Origin: Desulforudis sp.
Lineage (GTDB): Bacteria; Bacillota; Desulfotomaculia; Desulfotomaculales; Desulforudaceae
Direction: 5' to 3'
DNA length: 39,184 nucleotides
NCBI GenBank assembly: GCA_019084485.1
Contig: JAHRFU010000008.1
Location: 1 to 39,184 of the forward strand
Part shown: positions 7,975 through 15,741 of the stretch, piece by piece
How the letters are laid out: the number at the start of each line of letters is the position of its first letter
How positions within the stretch are numbered: position 1 is the stretch's first letter
Notes under the pieces: model-generated
What the model saw: only the letters and a program-made list of their open reading frames with translations
Databases searched by the model: none
Told to the model about the DNA's origin: nothing
Translations under genes and position numbers: made by a program

Positions 7975-8421
7975 CTATGACGGTTGATTTCGTTTGGTGC
8001 GGTAATAGAAATAGATGGCCGGTATTAGCAGGAGGGCCAGACCGAAGGCTACCCGCAGTATCAGCGGCGTTTCCGCTATGTCTTCGGTCGCGGCAAATTC
8101 CAGTATGTCCCGGTGCCCCAGACCGTCTCTGGCGACCGCCTTAATCGGTTTCAAAGCCTTGTGGTCAAAGGTGAACCGGCCTTGTTCATCCACGGGCCCC
8201 GTGAGAAGCACCTGCTCTTCCTCCCCGAGCAGGGTGATTACCGACTTCGGTGCCGGACGACCACCCTCATAGGTAGCCCTCAGCATCCCCGGTTTCTCCT
8301 CTTGCAGGTGCATACTGTGCGCCCAGGCCTGATCGACGAAAAATACGTGCTGCAGGGCTACCAGGGCCAGGGCGATAAGCGTGATTACCGCGCCACGCAG
8401 CATCATACGGCAAAGAACCAT
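7975..8421 (-). CDS. Secreted, C-terminally anchored protein, possibly metal-transport accessory (NikL-like)
   Basis: About 148 residues. A signal peptide ends near AWA, so the mature protein would begin with HSMHL, a His-rich N-terminus. A beta-rich domain (residues about 40-105, with PKSVITLLG and VDEQGRFTFDHKAL) resembles carboxypeptidase-regulatory-like or NikL-type domains. A membrane helix and a basic tail (FYYRTKRNQ) end the protein. Such an N-terminal histidine can bind copper or nickel. Proximity to the metal ABC operon and the cobalamin genes fits a nickel/cobalt role, but the family assignment is tentative. The ATG at 8421 lies 5 nt after GGAGGGGA. Confidence 0.6.
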   Translation of the reverse strand: MVLCRMMLRGAVITLIALALVALQHVFFVDQAWAHSMHLQEEKPGMLRATYEGGRPAPKSVITLLGEEEQVLLTGPVDEQGRFTFDHKALKPIKAVARDGLGHRDILEFAATEDIAETPLILRVAFGLALLLIPAIYFYYRTKRNQPS

Positions 8422-8454
8422 AGGGATCCCCTCCACTTCCCATAAACACATTCA

Positions 8455-8489
8455 TTGATCGAGCCGGAAGTAAATTTGTCATCGATCAA
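8455..8489 (-). promoter_or_regulatory. Inverted repeat TTGATCGA-N19-TCGATCAA upstream of the secreted protein
   Basis: Perfect 8-bp arms (8455-8462 and 8482-8489) lie 34 bp upstream of the start of the secreted protein gene. The wide spacing resembles operators bound by tetrameric or multi-domain regulators such as NikR, whose known consensus is different. It could also be an RNA hairpin in the leader. Confidence 0.4.
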
Positions 8490-8679
8490 GGCCGTAAGCA
8501 TCCTCTGAATGCCGGAGTCGGGGGACAAAAACAAACGCCACGGGGGCCTCGGCCGTCACAGCGGGTTCGTACCTCCGTGGTACACATCTCAAGAGAAGAT
8601 GGAAAACCGAACCGTCGACAGCTTCTGCTACCGTGTTGAGACAAGTATAAACGTGGTGGAGAGACGTGTAAAGCCTGTC

Positions 8680-8925
8680 TCATTCCTCATCCAGATATCG
8701 AATCTCTGCCTCGTTCGACTGCTCCAGCTCCCGAATCAGCTCCTTGGCGCGGTACTGATCCACATCGGCCACCATGAGTTTGATCCCGCCCATGGGGTGC
8801 GGAATTAGTACCTGCAACTGTTCATCGAACAGGTATCCGGTAATGCCTTGGGCGCTCAAGAGGTCTTTAATGAGATGGGCCTCGGCGGGGCTCAAAAAGG
8901 TCGCAACCTTCACCAGTCTGGCCAT
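8680..8925 (-). CDS. DUF2007 domain protein
   Basis: An 81-residue protein whose start LVKVATFLSPAEAHLIKDLLSAQGI is typical of DUF2007, a ferredoxin-like fold proposed to be a signalling or PII-like binding domain. The later IKLMVADVDQYRAKELIREL matches the second half. No partner is evident. The ATG at 8925 follows GGGGGTG. The 258-bp stretch up to the next gene holds only the dyad at 8455-8489 and an imperfect CCACGG/CCGTGG hairpin near 8538-8580. Confidence 0.8.
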   Translation of the reverse strand: MARLVKVATFLSPAEAHLIKDLLSAQGITGYLFDEQLQVLIPHPMGGIKLMVADVDQYRAKELIRELEQSNEAEIRYLDEE

Positions 8926-8991
8926 TGTCGCACACCCCCGTTTGGTTTCTACCTACATCTATGCTCCTCTATTCAACAGTGGGTTGTCAAA

Positions 8992-9687
8992 TCAGGCGAA
9001 GAAACGCTCGATGACGATGGCGGCTAGAGCGGCGACAAAGATGGCGGGCAGCAGGTTTCCGACCCGTATTCTGGTCATGCCCAGAACGTTGATGCCGATG
9101 GCGAGGATCAACAGGCCGCCGGTAGCGGTGAGTTCCGCGATCACCCATGGACTCAAAACAGGGGCCACCCAGGAAGCGGCGAGGGTGATCCCTCCCTGAT
9201 AAACAAAAACCGGCACGGCTGAGAAGATGACTCCGATGCCCAGGGTGGAGGTCAGGATGACCGAGGCGACCCCGTCCAGCATGGACTTGGCGAATAGGGT
9301 ATTCGGCTGACCGGTTAGACCGTCTTCAAGCGCTCCCATAATGGCCATTGCCCCGACGCAGTAAAGCAGGCTGGCGGTGACGAAACCCCGAGCAATCCCG
9401 CCGGATTCGGATCCGTTCCCGAAACGCCCCTCCAGCCACGTCCCGAACCGGCTCAGCCACCGCTCGATGTCAATCAGTTCGCCGATGATCGCCCCGACCA
9501 CGATGCTACCGATGACGATCAGAGGATTCTGAGTCTGAAAGGCCATCTGCAGACCAATCAGAATGACGGCCAGGCCGAGACCCTGCATGATCGTGTCCCC
9601 GAACCTTTCCGGAATCCCTTTGCGAATGGTCAATCCGACCAGAGCACCGGCCACAATGGCCGCCGTGTTCACAATGGTCCCGATCAA
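8992..9687 (-). CDS. DUF554 family membrane protein
   Basis: A polytopic membrane protein of about 231 residues, widespread in Clostridia and without an assigned substrate. The family start GTIVNTAAIVAGALVGLTIRKGIPE is present, as are FGDTIMQGLGLAVILIG and the glycine-rich VVGAIIGELIDIERWL. The TTG at 9687 lies 6 nt after GGAGGT and gives the usual family N-terminus. The in-frame ATG at 9708 lies upstream of the binding site and is unlikely. Confidence 0.85.
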   Translation of the reverse strand: MIGTIVNTAAIVAGALVGLTIRKGIPERFGDTIMQGLGLAVILIGLQMAFQTQNPLIVIGSIVVGAIIGELIDIERWLSRFGTWLEGRFGNGSESGGIARGFVTASLLYCVGAMAIMGALEDGLTGQPNTLFAKSMLDGVASVILTSTLGIGVIFSAVPVFVYQGGITLAASWVAPVLSPWVIAELTATGGLLILAIGINVLGMTRIRVGNLLPAIFVAALAAIVIERFFA

Positions 9688-9804
9688 TTCACTACCTCCA
9701 AAGGCCAAACTAAGCCCACAAAGATAATAAGATTAGCTATCCGTTTCAAAAATCCTCTTATTTAGAAGTCAGTTCGGCGGAGCATGCGGTCACTTCTCCG
9801 GAGC

Positions 9805-9930
9805 CTAGTGCTTGAAGGCGATCAGGTAGTATCGGTCACCCAAGCGATGCTCCAATTCGCAGATGGCCTGGATTTCTTCTTCGCCGATTTCGGCAATGGG
9901 AACCTGGTCCATTTCGTTGTATCTCTCCAA
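9805..9930 (-). CDS. Small acidic protein, 41 residues, unknown function
   Basis: A TTG at 9930 lies 7 nt after AGGAGAGG and opens a 41-codon frame. The product contains VPIAEIGEEEIQAICELE and ends LGDRYYLIAFKH, an amphipathic and well-formed sequence. A longer in-frame reading starting at 10071 would place the ribosome site inside the gene, so the short form is preferred. Family not recognised. It points away from the DUF5677 gene. Confidence 0.5.
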   Translation of the reverse strand: MERYNEMDQVPIAEIGEEEIQAICELEHRLGDRYYLIAFKH

Positions 9931-10062
9931 GGAATTTCCTCTCCTTTCCCGAGTTCTTGTCCTTAGGATGTACCCAGGGGCTGTTCCCAAATCATAGTTT
10001 CGCCCGTGTTTGGTTACGAATAAGAAAGGCAAAGCGACAATGAAAAGCGAAAGGAGCACAAC

Positions 10063-10857
10063 GTGACACAAACGCTAAACGATGCGCAGGGAATTGCGGA
10101 CAGGCTGGAGAGCCTGGCGGAGCGGACGGCGGGTGTGATGATCCAGGACGCTTCGGCATACGATAGGGTGCTGCAGCTCTTTTTCTCAAGGGGCAGAAGA
10201 ACCTTCAAGGGTATCACCACGCTGGCCGGTGACGGTTTGGGTGAGCCAGCCATGATTCTGGTGCGTTCCTTGTACGAGGATACCCTAAACCTGCTGTATA
10301 TCGGTACCAATCCAGACGAATTGGCTGAGCTGTATTTAGACTACGCGCACATCCGCAACTTCAAGTACCTGAAATTTATCCAGGAAGTAGATCCTGAGGC
10401 TCTGGCCGGCGAGGATCAGGCCACGCTGGCGGAGGTGGAGGAACGGTTCAAAATCCTGAAAGAGCGTTACCCAAAGATCAATAACTGGAGCGGCCTGACG
10501 ATTACCGATACGGCCCGCAAGGTTCACATGAGCCAGCCGCACAAGACCCTGTACAAGATTGCGTGTGACATGACCCACGGCAATGTGGCGGGGGTGTACC
10601 ACTTTTTGCTCGTGAACGACAACCGGCCGATCGGGGTTGAGGGGGAAGACGACGGCGAGCTGATCACGACCGCGCTGATACTGGGTCTGGAGTGCTTCCG
10701 CACCCTAATGAGCGAGGTAAACGGCCATTTCGAGCTTGGTCAGGATGAGGAACTACTCGGGCTCGGTGACGAACTGGGCCGGATCATCAGAACGGAGGCT
10801 CCGGCTCCGGTGGTTCAGTCCGCACCCACGGCGGGTGGTGTTTACCCGCTGCACTAG
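10063..10857 (+). CDS. DUF5677 domain protein
   Basis: A mostly helical protein of 264 residues. The N-terminal part (DASAYDRVLQLFFSRGRRTFKG) and the RSLYEDTLNLLYIG block match DUF5677, which is related to HEPN-like or abortive-infection type helical proteins; no activity is established. A DMTHGNVAGVYHF segment supplies conserved histidines. The GTG at 10063 follows AAAGGAG. The LD-carboxypeptidase gene follows 28 bp later and may be cotranscribed. Confidence 0.7.
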   Translation: MTQTLNDAQGIADRLESLAERTAGVMIQDASAYDRVLQLFFSRGRRTFKGITTLAGDGLGEPAMILVRSLYEDTLNLLYIGTNPDELAELYLDYAHIRNFKYLKFIQEVDPEALAGEDQATLAEVEERFKILKERYPKINNWSGLTITDTARKVHMSQPHKTLYKIACDMTHGNVAGVYHFLLVNDNRPIGVEGEDDGELITTALILGLECFRTLMSEVNGHFELGQDEELLGLGDELGRIIRTEAPAPVVQSAPTAGGVYPLH

Positions 10858-10885
10858 GTTACCTTCATTGGGGGAGGGATTTAGA

Positions 10886-11821
10886 ATGGCTTTGCGTAAA
10901 CCGCCGGCCTTAAGACCCGGCAGTACGCTCGGCCTGGTCGCTCCGGCCGGGTATCCACCCGACCCGGAAGCGGCGGGCCGGGGGATAAGGAGGCTGAAGA
11001 GTCTGGGTTTCGGGGTGCAAACCGGCCGGTTCTGGGGCCGAAAATCAGGATACCTGGCCGGCACGGATCAGGAACGGGCGGCCGACCTGATGGAGATGTT
11101 CACTGACCCGACGGTGGACGGCATCGTTTGTCTACGGGGCGGATACGGAAGTATGCGCCTCATCCCGTATCTCGATTTTCAACTGATCAGCAAGAATCCC
11201 AAGGTCTTCGTCGGCTTCAGCGATATTACCACCCTGCATCTGGCTCTTACCCGCCTCGCCGGCTTCGTCACTTTTCACGGGCCGATGGTGGCGTCCGATT
11301 TCGGGGGAGGAGCCACCGCCTATACCGTGGAATACTTTCGCAGAGCGGTCACGGCCCCGGGGGTGATCGGAGAGATTGTGCGCCCTAACGACGGGGCGCG
11401 GGTGGAAACCATCAACGGCGGCCGGGCCGTGGGGACACTGACCGGGGGCAATCTGACCCTAGTGGCGGCCAGCCTGGGCACGAGTTTTGAGATTCAGACC
11501 AAGGGCAGCATCTTGTTCCTGGAGGAAGTGGGCGAAGAATCTTACCGTGTGGACCGGATGCTCACTCAGCTAAAGCTGGCCGGGAAACTGGACGGAGTGG
11601 CCGGTATCGTGTTCGGCCGCTCCACCGGGGGCGCCACCAAAGGGGTGGGGCTGCTTGAAGCTTTGCGTGAAATCCTCGGGCCGGTCGGTGTGCCCGCCGT
11701 GTATGGCCCGGCCCTGGGTCACGAAGCGGATAAGGTGACTCTGCCACTGGGAGTGAGGGCTGGACTTGATGCCGACCGCGGACTCCTGGTTGTTACCGAA
11801 CCGGCTGTGGAAGCGGTCTGA
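10886..11821 (+). CDS. LD-carboxypeptidase (LdcA/MccF family, S66)
   Basis: A serine peptidase that cleaves the L-Lys(or Dap)-D-Ala bond of muropeptides, or related amide bonds in MccF. The catalytic set is visible: the serine in VGFSDITTLH, the glutamate in LFLEEVGEESYRVDRML, and the histidine in GHEADKVTLPLG. CLRGGYGSMRLIPYLD is the family substrate-binding block. 311 residues, normal length. The ATG at 10886 lies 6 nt after GGGGGAGGG; the frame is open further upstream but only as an overlap with DUF5677. No signal peptide, so it acts in the cytoplasm. Confidence 0.9.
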   Translation: MALRKPPALRPGSTLGLVAPAGYPPDPEAAGRGIRRLKSLGFGVQTGRFWGRKSGYLAGTDQERAADLMEMFTDPTVDGIVCLRGGYGSMRLIPYLDFQLISKNPKVFVGFSDITTLHLALTRLAGFVTFHGPMVASDFGGGATAYTVEYFRRAVTAPGVIGEIVRPNDGARVETINGGRAVGTLTGGNLTLVAASLGTSFEIQTKGSILFLEEVGEESYRVDRMLTQLKLAGKLDGVAGIVFGRSTGGATKGVGLLEALREILGPVGVPAVYGPALGHEADKVTLPLGVRAGLDADRGLLVVTEPAVEAV

Positions 11822-11852
11822 TTATACAAACCCTCGGGGTTTTGGGCATGAA

Positions 11853-11882
11853 AAGAGCCCCCCAAACAGTTGGGGGGCTCTT
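11853..11882. terminator. Bidirectional terminator between converging genes
   Basis: A perfect 13-bp stem, AAGAGCCCCCCAA with TTGGGGGGCTCTT, and a 4-nt ACAG loop. It separates the LD-carboxypeptidase (+) from the minus-strand membrane protein. A small AAACCC/GGGTTT hairpin near 11827-11843 precedes it. Confidence 0.85.
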
Positions 11883-11902
11883 CGATCATAGTCGGTTAGC
11901 AT

Positions 11903-12229
11903 CTATTTTCTCTTGAAGATCCGTCCAACAACAGCACCCACGGTCAGGACTGCAAACAAACCTAGGAATATCAGTCCGCCCAATGCAACCAGTACAAACA
12001 ACGTAGCCATTACCGCAGCCATCACCAAACCGAGCTTTACCGTGGATAGGCGACCCTTCCGTGGCCCGTAGTAGACATACCCGTATGTGGAACCCTTCCC
12101 GGAGTTGGAACGGTACTCCCGCACTAATGTTCGGGGAAACACACCCTCGTGCCTGCCCGAGTCATGGTCTGGGGGGTACTCCACGATAACCCTAGGACTT
12201 GGAGGTTCCTCATTTCCTCTGCCAGTCAT
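11903..12229 (-). CDS. Small membrane protein, unknown function
   Basis: 108 residues. The N-terminal 65 residues are polar and proline/arginine-rich, with a YGYVYYGPRKGR segment. The C-terminus has two adjacent hydrophobic helices (VKLGLVMAAVMATLFVLVAL and the following LIFLGLFAVLTVGAVV) and ends IFKRK. This suggests an inner-membrane protein with a cytoplasmic N-terminus. The ATG at 12229 follows GGGGAG. Family not recognised. Confidence 0.65.
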   Translation of the reverse strand: MTGRGNEEPPSPRVIVEYPPDHDSGRHEGVFPRTLVREYRSNSGKGSTYGYVYYGPRKGRLSTVKLGLVMAAVMATLFVLVALGGLIFLGLFAVLTVGAVVGRIFKRK

Positions 12230-12260
12230 TTTTCATCTCCCCGCAGATTTTTTCAAGATC

Positions 12261-12290
12261 AGTATATCAAAACAGAGTTGTTTTGACCAA
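12261..12290 (-). promoter_or_regulatory. Promoter with operator-like dyad for the small membrane protein
   Basis: Read on the minus strand: TTGGTC (12290-12285), an 18-nt spacer, then TATACT (12266-12261). The spacer contains the dyad CAAAACA-N4-TGTTTTG (12268-12285 on the plus strand), placed where a repressor would block polymerase. Confidence 0.55.
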
Positions 12291-12354
12291 CCTAGCCAGA
12301 TCGCACAATTCGAACCAGCGTTGAGTATCGCCTCGCAAGACGGATCAGATTGGT

Positions 12355-12570
12355 CTATTTATCTCTTTCCGGTACGGGCTGGCCATCTTTGATCACATCG
12401 GACCCGCACTTCCGGCACTGGTAATCTCGGGTTTCCTTACTGATGCGCTCCTCATCGCCGCAACCAGGACAGCGCACAAAGTGCGTGAACCGGGCGTAGA
12501 GCAGCATGGCGAAGCCGATCACCGCCACGATCAGTAGAAACATCAGGAATAGGTTCAGCCACGGGTTCAT
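12355..12570 (-). CDS. Small membrane protein with zinc ribbon
   Basis: 71 residues: one N-terminal membrane helix (about residues 4-26) followed by a four-cysteine zinc ribbon, CPGCGDE...CRKCGSD. The ATG at 12570 follows an AGGAGG-like site 8-9 nt upstream. It lies 12 bp downstream of the DMT permease on the same strand and is probably cotranscribed. Function unknown. Confidence 0.7.
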   Translation of the reverse strand: MNPWLNLFLMFLLIVAVIGFAMLLYARFTHFVRCPGCGDEERISKETRDYQCRKCGSDVIKDGQPVPERDK

Positions 12571-12582
12571 TTATCATGCCTC

Positions 12583-13515
12583 CTACGCTTGAGCCTTGTG
12601 AGCCGCCACCGGCTCTTCGACCACCGTTTCCGGTGCCGGAGCGATCTTCGAGGTCTGCACCAGCACCACTCCAACCAGAATCACTGCAGCGGCCAGCACT
12701 GTCTCCAAGGTTACGGGTTCTTTGAGGATCAAAGCCCCCAGGGCCACCGCCACCACCGGGTTGACATAGGCATACGTACCCGCTTTGGCCGGCGGTAACA
12801 CCTTCAGCATATACATAAAGGCACTGTATGCCAAAAGCGAGCCGATAAAGATCAGATACAATAGCGCCCACAGGCTCTCCGGCGAGGCCCCGGCCAGCGA
12901 GGTGTCCCCGTTTATTATAGCCACACCACACAGGCAGATTCCCGCCACCAGCATCTGCACTCCGACCCCGGTGAGCATCGCTCCGGTTACGACCCGCCGG
13001 CTGGAATAGACCGATCCGATCGCCCACAGCAGCGAGGCCGCCAAAACCCCGATCATTGCCGGGAGAATGTCCGTGCCGACGTGGGTCGTCGGATGCACCA
13101 GCGAAGCCACACCGGCAAACCCGATGAACAGCCCCAGCCAGCCCAACCGGCCGATGCGCGGACCGCCCGGCAGGAGGTTTTGGATCGTGGCCATAAACAG
13201 CGGCACGGTGGCGATCAACAACGCGGTGAGGCTGGAGTCCAGCCACTGTTCCGCCCAGCAGACCAAACCGTTGCCGCCGAACAGGAGTAACAGCCCGACA
13301 ATAGCCAGGGCCCGGTAATCCTTCCATGAGGACGGGAATGCCCAGCCGCAGAGGCGGGCGACAGTCAGCATTATGGCACCGGCAATAGTAAAACGCAGTC
13401 CCGCAAAGAGCAGGAACGGAATATCCTGAACCCCGATCCGGATCGCCAGATAGGTCGAACCCCAGACGATGCAGACGATGAGGTAGGCCAGCAAGGCCAG
13501 ATAGGTTTTATTCAA
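12583..13515 (-). CDS. EamA/DMT family permease
   Basis: A drug/metabolite transporter of about 310 residues with two EamA repeats and around ten membrane helices. Family features are IVWGSTYLAIRIG near the N-terminus, GLRFTIAGAI, and the second-repeat YAYVNPVVAVALGALILKEPVT. The substrate is unknown; members export amino acids or other metabolites. The start is TTG at 13515 with only a weak site (GAAGGT) upstream. Confidence 0.85.
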   Translation of the reverse strand: MNKTYLALLAYLIVCIVWGSTYLAIRIGVQDIPFLLFAGLRFTIAGAIMLTVARLCGWAFPSSWKDYRALAIVGLLLLFGGNGLVCWAEQWLDSSLTALLIATVPLFMATIQNLLPGGPRIGRLGWLGLFIGFAGVASLVHPTTHVGTDILPAMIGVLAASLLWAIGSVYSSRRVVTGAMLTGVGVQMLVAGICLCGVAIINGDTSLAGASPESLWALLYLIFIGSLLAYSAFMYMLKVLPPAKAGTYAYVNPVVAVALGALILKEPVTLETVLAAAVILVGVVLVQTSKIAPAPETVVEEPVAAHKAQA

Positions 13516-13667
13516 GAACAGAAGTACCTTCTTTATGTGACGTCATTACGGTGGTGTGATCCTCAGGCTACTTTTCTCGGTATGGCGACAAAATCCTGCA
13601 ATGTCGTCCTAATGATCAAATACCAAAAACTATAACCTCTTGCATTAAATAGCAATATCATACACTA

Positions 13668-13696
13668 TTGACAATGATTGTATTTGGTGATAAGCT
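13668..13696 (+). promoter_or_regulatory. Putative promoter of the GreA-like gene
   Basis: TTGACA (13668-13673), 17 nt, then TAAGCT (13691-13696). The leader that follows contains GGGCGAAGCGCCC near 13726-13738, which can form a short GC-rich hairpin before the ribosome site at 13781. The remaining 150 bp up to the DMT gene holds nothing else I can call. Confidence 0.5.
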
Positions 13697-13793
13697 GTAT
13701 TTGATTGGGTGTTCGCCGATTCGTCGGGCGAAGCGCCCTTGCGTGTTATTTCGGGGCTTTCCCATTTAATGGGTAATTATTGGAGGGAGTAAA

Positions 13794-14212
13794 TTGGCTA
13801 AGGAAACATTGTCGAAAGCTACCTTTGAGACTCTAGTCAAACACTTGGTGGAAATCGAGGGAGGGAAGAATAAGCTTCTTGAACAATACTTCCCGGAACT
13901 TCAAAAGAACGTAATGAATTTGCGAGCTTTCTCGACGAATATATTGAACGAGTTGACCAACTAATTAAAAATGCTAGTAAGTCAAAAAACACGGGCAATA
14001 GAGTTCCTTTTGTCATCAGTGGTAGCGAAGTGGAAGTACAAGACCTATCTGACCAGAAAGTCTTTAAGTATCGCATAGTAATTCCCATTCATGGTAGTGT
14101 AAGAGGGGGAGATGTGTCATATTTGTCTCCGATGGGGAAGTCATTAATGCTGAGAAGAGTCGGTGGGCAGTATCCGCACCATGTTTCGAAAAACGAAAAG
14201 GTTCCGGGATAA
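13794..14212 (+). pseudogene. Frameshifted GreA/GreB-family transcription elongation factor
   Basis: Translation from TTG 13794 (5 nt after GGAGGGAG) gives an N-terminal coiled-coil part, MAKETLSKATFETLVKH...., ending soon after LLEQYFPELQ. Moving back one base at the A-run 13903-13906 opens a second frame that reads KERNEFASFLDEYIERVDQL and continues into GSEVEVQDL and a YLSPMGKSLMLRRVGG segment. The latter is the C-terminal domain of GreA-type factors, which rescue backtracked RNA polymerase. One missing A explains the break. It may be a true mutation, a sequencing error in a homopolymer, or less likely programmed slippage. It adjoins the element boundary. Confidence 0.7.
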
Positions 14213-14227
14213 AACCCCGGACCCTTT
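14198..14227. terminator. Hairpin terminator between greA-like gene and tRNA remnant
   Basis: AAAGGTTCCGGG and CCCGGACCCTTT form an 11-12 bp stem with one mismatch. It overlaps the end of the GreA-like frame. It is placed to stop both the plus-strand gene and, before integration, the minus-strand tRNA-Leu transcript. Confidence 0.7.
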
Positions 14228-14238
14228 AATATCTAATT

Positions 14239-14295
14239 TTGGTGCGGCAGAGAGGAGTTGAACCTCCACACCCTTACGGGCACTAGAGCCTGAGT
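14239..14295 (-). repeat. attL: displaced 3' half of tRNA-Leu
   Basis: 57 bp matching 39047-39103 with one mismatch (G14257 versus T39065), including CCA, acceptor 3' strand, T arm, variable arm and part of the anticodon arm. The match stops after CTAGAGCCTGAGT. It represents the original chromosomal tRNA end, pushed aside when the element supplied a new one. Positions 14296-14600 to its right hold no gene. They contain the dyad TGACC-GATATC-TGGTCA (14313-14330), a GAAGCCTT/AAGGCTTC hairpin near 14357-14379, an arm-type repeat and a promoter. Confidence 0.9.
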
Positions 14296-14446
14296 TCCAC
14301 GCAGGTCTTACTTTGACCGATATCTGGTCATAGTACTCGGAATCTGATTACCGCGAGAAGCCTTATGTTACAAGGCTTCGAGGGGAGTGTGCCGGAAATT
14401 CCCTTACACCCAAAGGGTTGCGAGTTTCTTTAGGACTTATCCTGCA

Positions 14447-14469
14447 GGTGATAATTTTGTTATAAAAGC
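14447..14469 (+). repeat. Putative integrase arm-type site, left
   Basis: GGTGATAATTTTGTTATAAA followed by AGC; 20 of 23 positions match 38960-38982 near the right end, in the same orientation. Being about 150 bp inside both ends suggests arm binding sites for the tyrosine integrase. Confidence 0.55.
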
Positions 14470-14483
14470 AACCCATGCAACAA

Positions 14484-14512
14484 TTGACTACAATAGACAA
14501 TTACCATATACC
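14484..14512 (+). promoter_or_regulatory. Promoter of the first element gene
   Basis: TTGACT (14484-14489), 17 nt, TATACC (14507-14512), about 90 bp upstream of the HTH gene. AATTG/CAATT repeats overlap it and could form an operator. Confidence 0.55.
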
Positions 14513-14604
14513 ATAATTAATCATGAATAAACATTATGTCATAACATTTAATATCCGTATAGACATTAGGTGTTACTTTTGATACTGTAAGTGTCAAAAA
14601 GGAG

Positions 14605-14844
14605 TTGGTTGTTATTTCTCTCGAAAAGGTAATTCAATCGATTATTGATTCTATGCCAAAAGACCCGTTCTTTACCCCAACCCAGGTGGCTAAGATTCTG
14701 CAAATAAGTCGACACAATGTGTATCCTCTTCTGGGCAAAGAAATACCATGTATCATTCTCTCTTACAAGCGGCGTAGGATTTCCAGACAGGGGCTGATCG
14801 ATTACTTAATTAGAAAGATTAAACTGCCCTCAGACGAAAAGTAA
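14605..14844 (+). CDS. Small helix-turn-helix protein (excisionase/HTH_17-like)
   Basis: 79 residues. The central FTPTQVAKILQISRHNVYPLL is a MerR/excisionase-type helix-turn-helix, followed by a wing with KRRRISRQGLIDYLI. It probably regulates element genes or assists recombination. The TTG at 14605 directly abuts the AAAAGGAG site; a non-standard ATT at 14614 has better spacing, so the exact start is uncertain. It is followed by a perfect palindrome terminator. Confidence 0.7.
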   Translation: MVVISLEKVIQSIIDSMPKDPFFTPTQVAKILQISRHNVYPLLGKEIPCIILSYKRRRISRQGLIDYLIRKIKLPSDEK

Positions 14845-14876
14845 GGTTGCCGGACAATATCTTGCAATGGTGTGTT

Positions 14877-14910
14877 AATAATACCGAAAGAATATTCTTT
14901 CGGTATTATT
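14877..14910. terminator. Perfect 34-bp palindrome, likely terminator
   Basis: The arms AATAATACCGAAAGAAT and its exact complement meet with no spacer. The T-rich TTATTTTGT tail suits termination of the HTH gene 33 bp upstream. The ATACCGAAA core recurs in an inverted pair at 35326-35434, so a protein-binding role is also possible. Confidence 0.65.
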
Positions 14911-15251
14911 TTGTAGTGTGTATGGAATGTATGGTAAATTTGACGCCTTCAGCTAACTATGATAAGATACTGCTATGTAATGCTTCCAGCGGGACATTAA
15001 TTATCAGGTTTAGGGCGATATGATGCTAATAGTGAGTGAAAGCCACACGGCGACTGCATAAGGTAGAAGGGTCTAATTGCCACCAAATGCCCCTTGTGAC
15101 GCATAAACAACGTATACAGAACTTGCGTATTTCCTATTTATGGTGTATACTTAAAGTAGGAAGAAAGATAAACATCAATCAAGAAATCCTCAACAGAGCC
15201 GAAAGGAAAGCTGGTGAGAAGATAGGGATTTTCTAGCTTATTTTAAGCGAG
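14911..15251 (+). other. Gene-free stretch with two promoter-like signals
   Basis: It contains TTGACG-N17-TAAGAT (14940-14968) and TTGCGT-N17-TATACT (15123-15151), both well-spaced sigma-A type signals reading toward the replication genes. About 95 nt lies between the second -10 and the next start. The only open frame (15036-15236) has no ribosome site and spans the second promoter, so it is not called. A small RNA cannot be excluded. Confidence 0.5.
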
Positions 15252-15446
15252 GTGATACAGTCGAACAGAGCAGAGAAGCGTGCTAAGGAGCTACGAAAAA
15301 AATGGGAAATAATCCATAAGTACGGAAACCTCAACCTCACCCCCCGAACCCTCGGGCATGCAGATCCAACTCCCTATAAAGCCATCAAAAACCTTGAAAG
15401 AATCACCGACCCCGATGAAACCCTGTTGCGTACAACTGAATACTAG
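15252..15446 (+). CDS. Small basic protein, unknown
   Basis: 64 residues, rich in Lys and Arg at the N-terminus (NRAEKRAKELRKKWEII) and followed by a short polar tail. A GTG at 15252 overlaps the GCGAGGTG ribosome site, so initiation is unclear. The frame fits the run of small co-oriented genes and uses similar codons. No family recognised. Confidence 0.4.
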   Translation: MIQSNRAEKRAKELRKKWEIIHKYGNLNLTPRTLGHADPTPYKAIKNLERITDPDETLLRTTEY

Positions 15447-15498
15447 TCTTTTTTTTAACCCTTTACAGGCAAATGCCATTGACTAAGGAGGTGAGATA

Positions 15499-15699
15499 GT
15501 GTCGAGATTGGAACGCGAACGCCGGGAAAGGGATTGGACTGGGCTTAAACTGGCGACACTCATGGGGTTACACCCGTCATCGTTGTCCCAGATCGAAAGG
15601 GGACACCGTAAGTCCTGGCCTGCTTTTCGTGAGAAGGCTGCAAAAGCCTTAGGATTGTCGAAAGATGAGCTATTCTTTGATGACGGGACTCTGAAATGA
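15499..15699 (+). CDS. XRE-family helix-turn-helix protein
   Basis: 66 residues forming one Cro/C1-type helix-turn-helix: LKLATLMGLHPSSLSQIERG is the recognition region, followed by FREKAAKALGLSKDELFF. Likely a DNA-binding regulator of element genes. The GTG at 15499 lies 6-7 nt after GGAGGTGAG. Confidence 0.8.
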   Translation: MSRLERERRERDWTGLKLATLMGLHPSSLSQIERGHRKSWPAFREKAAKALGLSKDELFFDDGTLK

Positions 15700-15741
15700 T
15701 GAAACCCTGCACCAACATCAAATTGAAAGGAGAAAGTGTAT

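Noticed and set aside
8422-8679. Cobalamin or nickel/cobalt riboswitch near the B12 and metal genes
   Set aside because: The CCACGG/CCGTGG hairpin is present, but I could find no B12 box or NiCo core sequence on either strand.
12452-13327. Long minus-strand frame overlapping the DMT permease
   Set aside because: Out of frame with a clear EamA permease on the same strand; glycine/arginine-rich shadow.
15036-15236. 66-residue frame in the gap before the small basic protein
   Set aside because: A strong promoter lies within it and there is no ribosome site.
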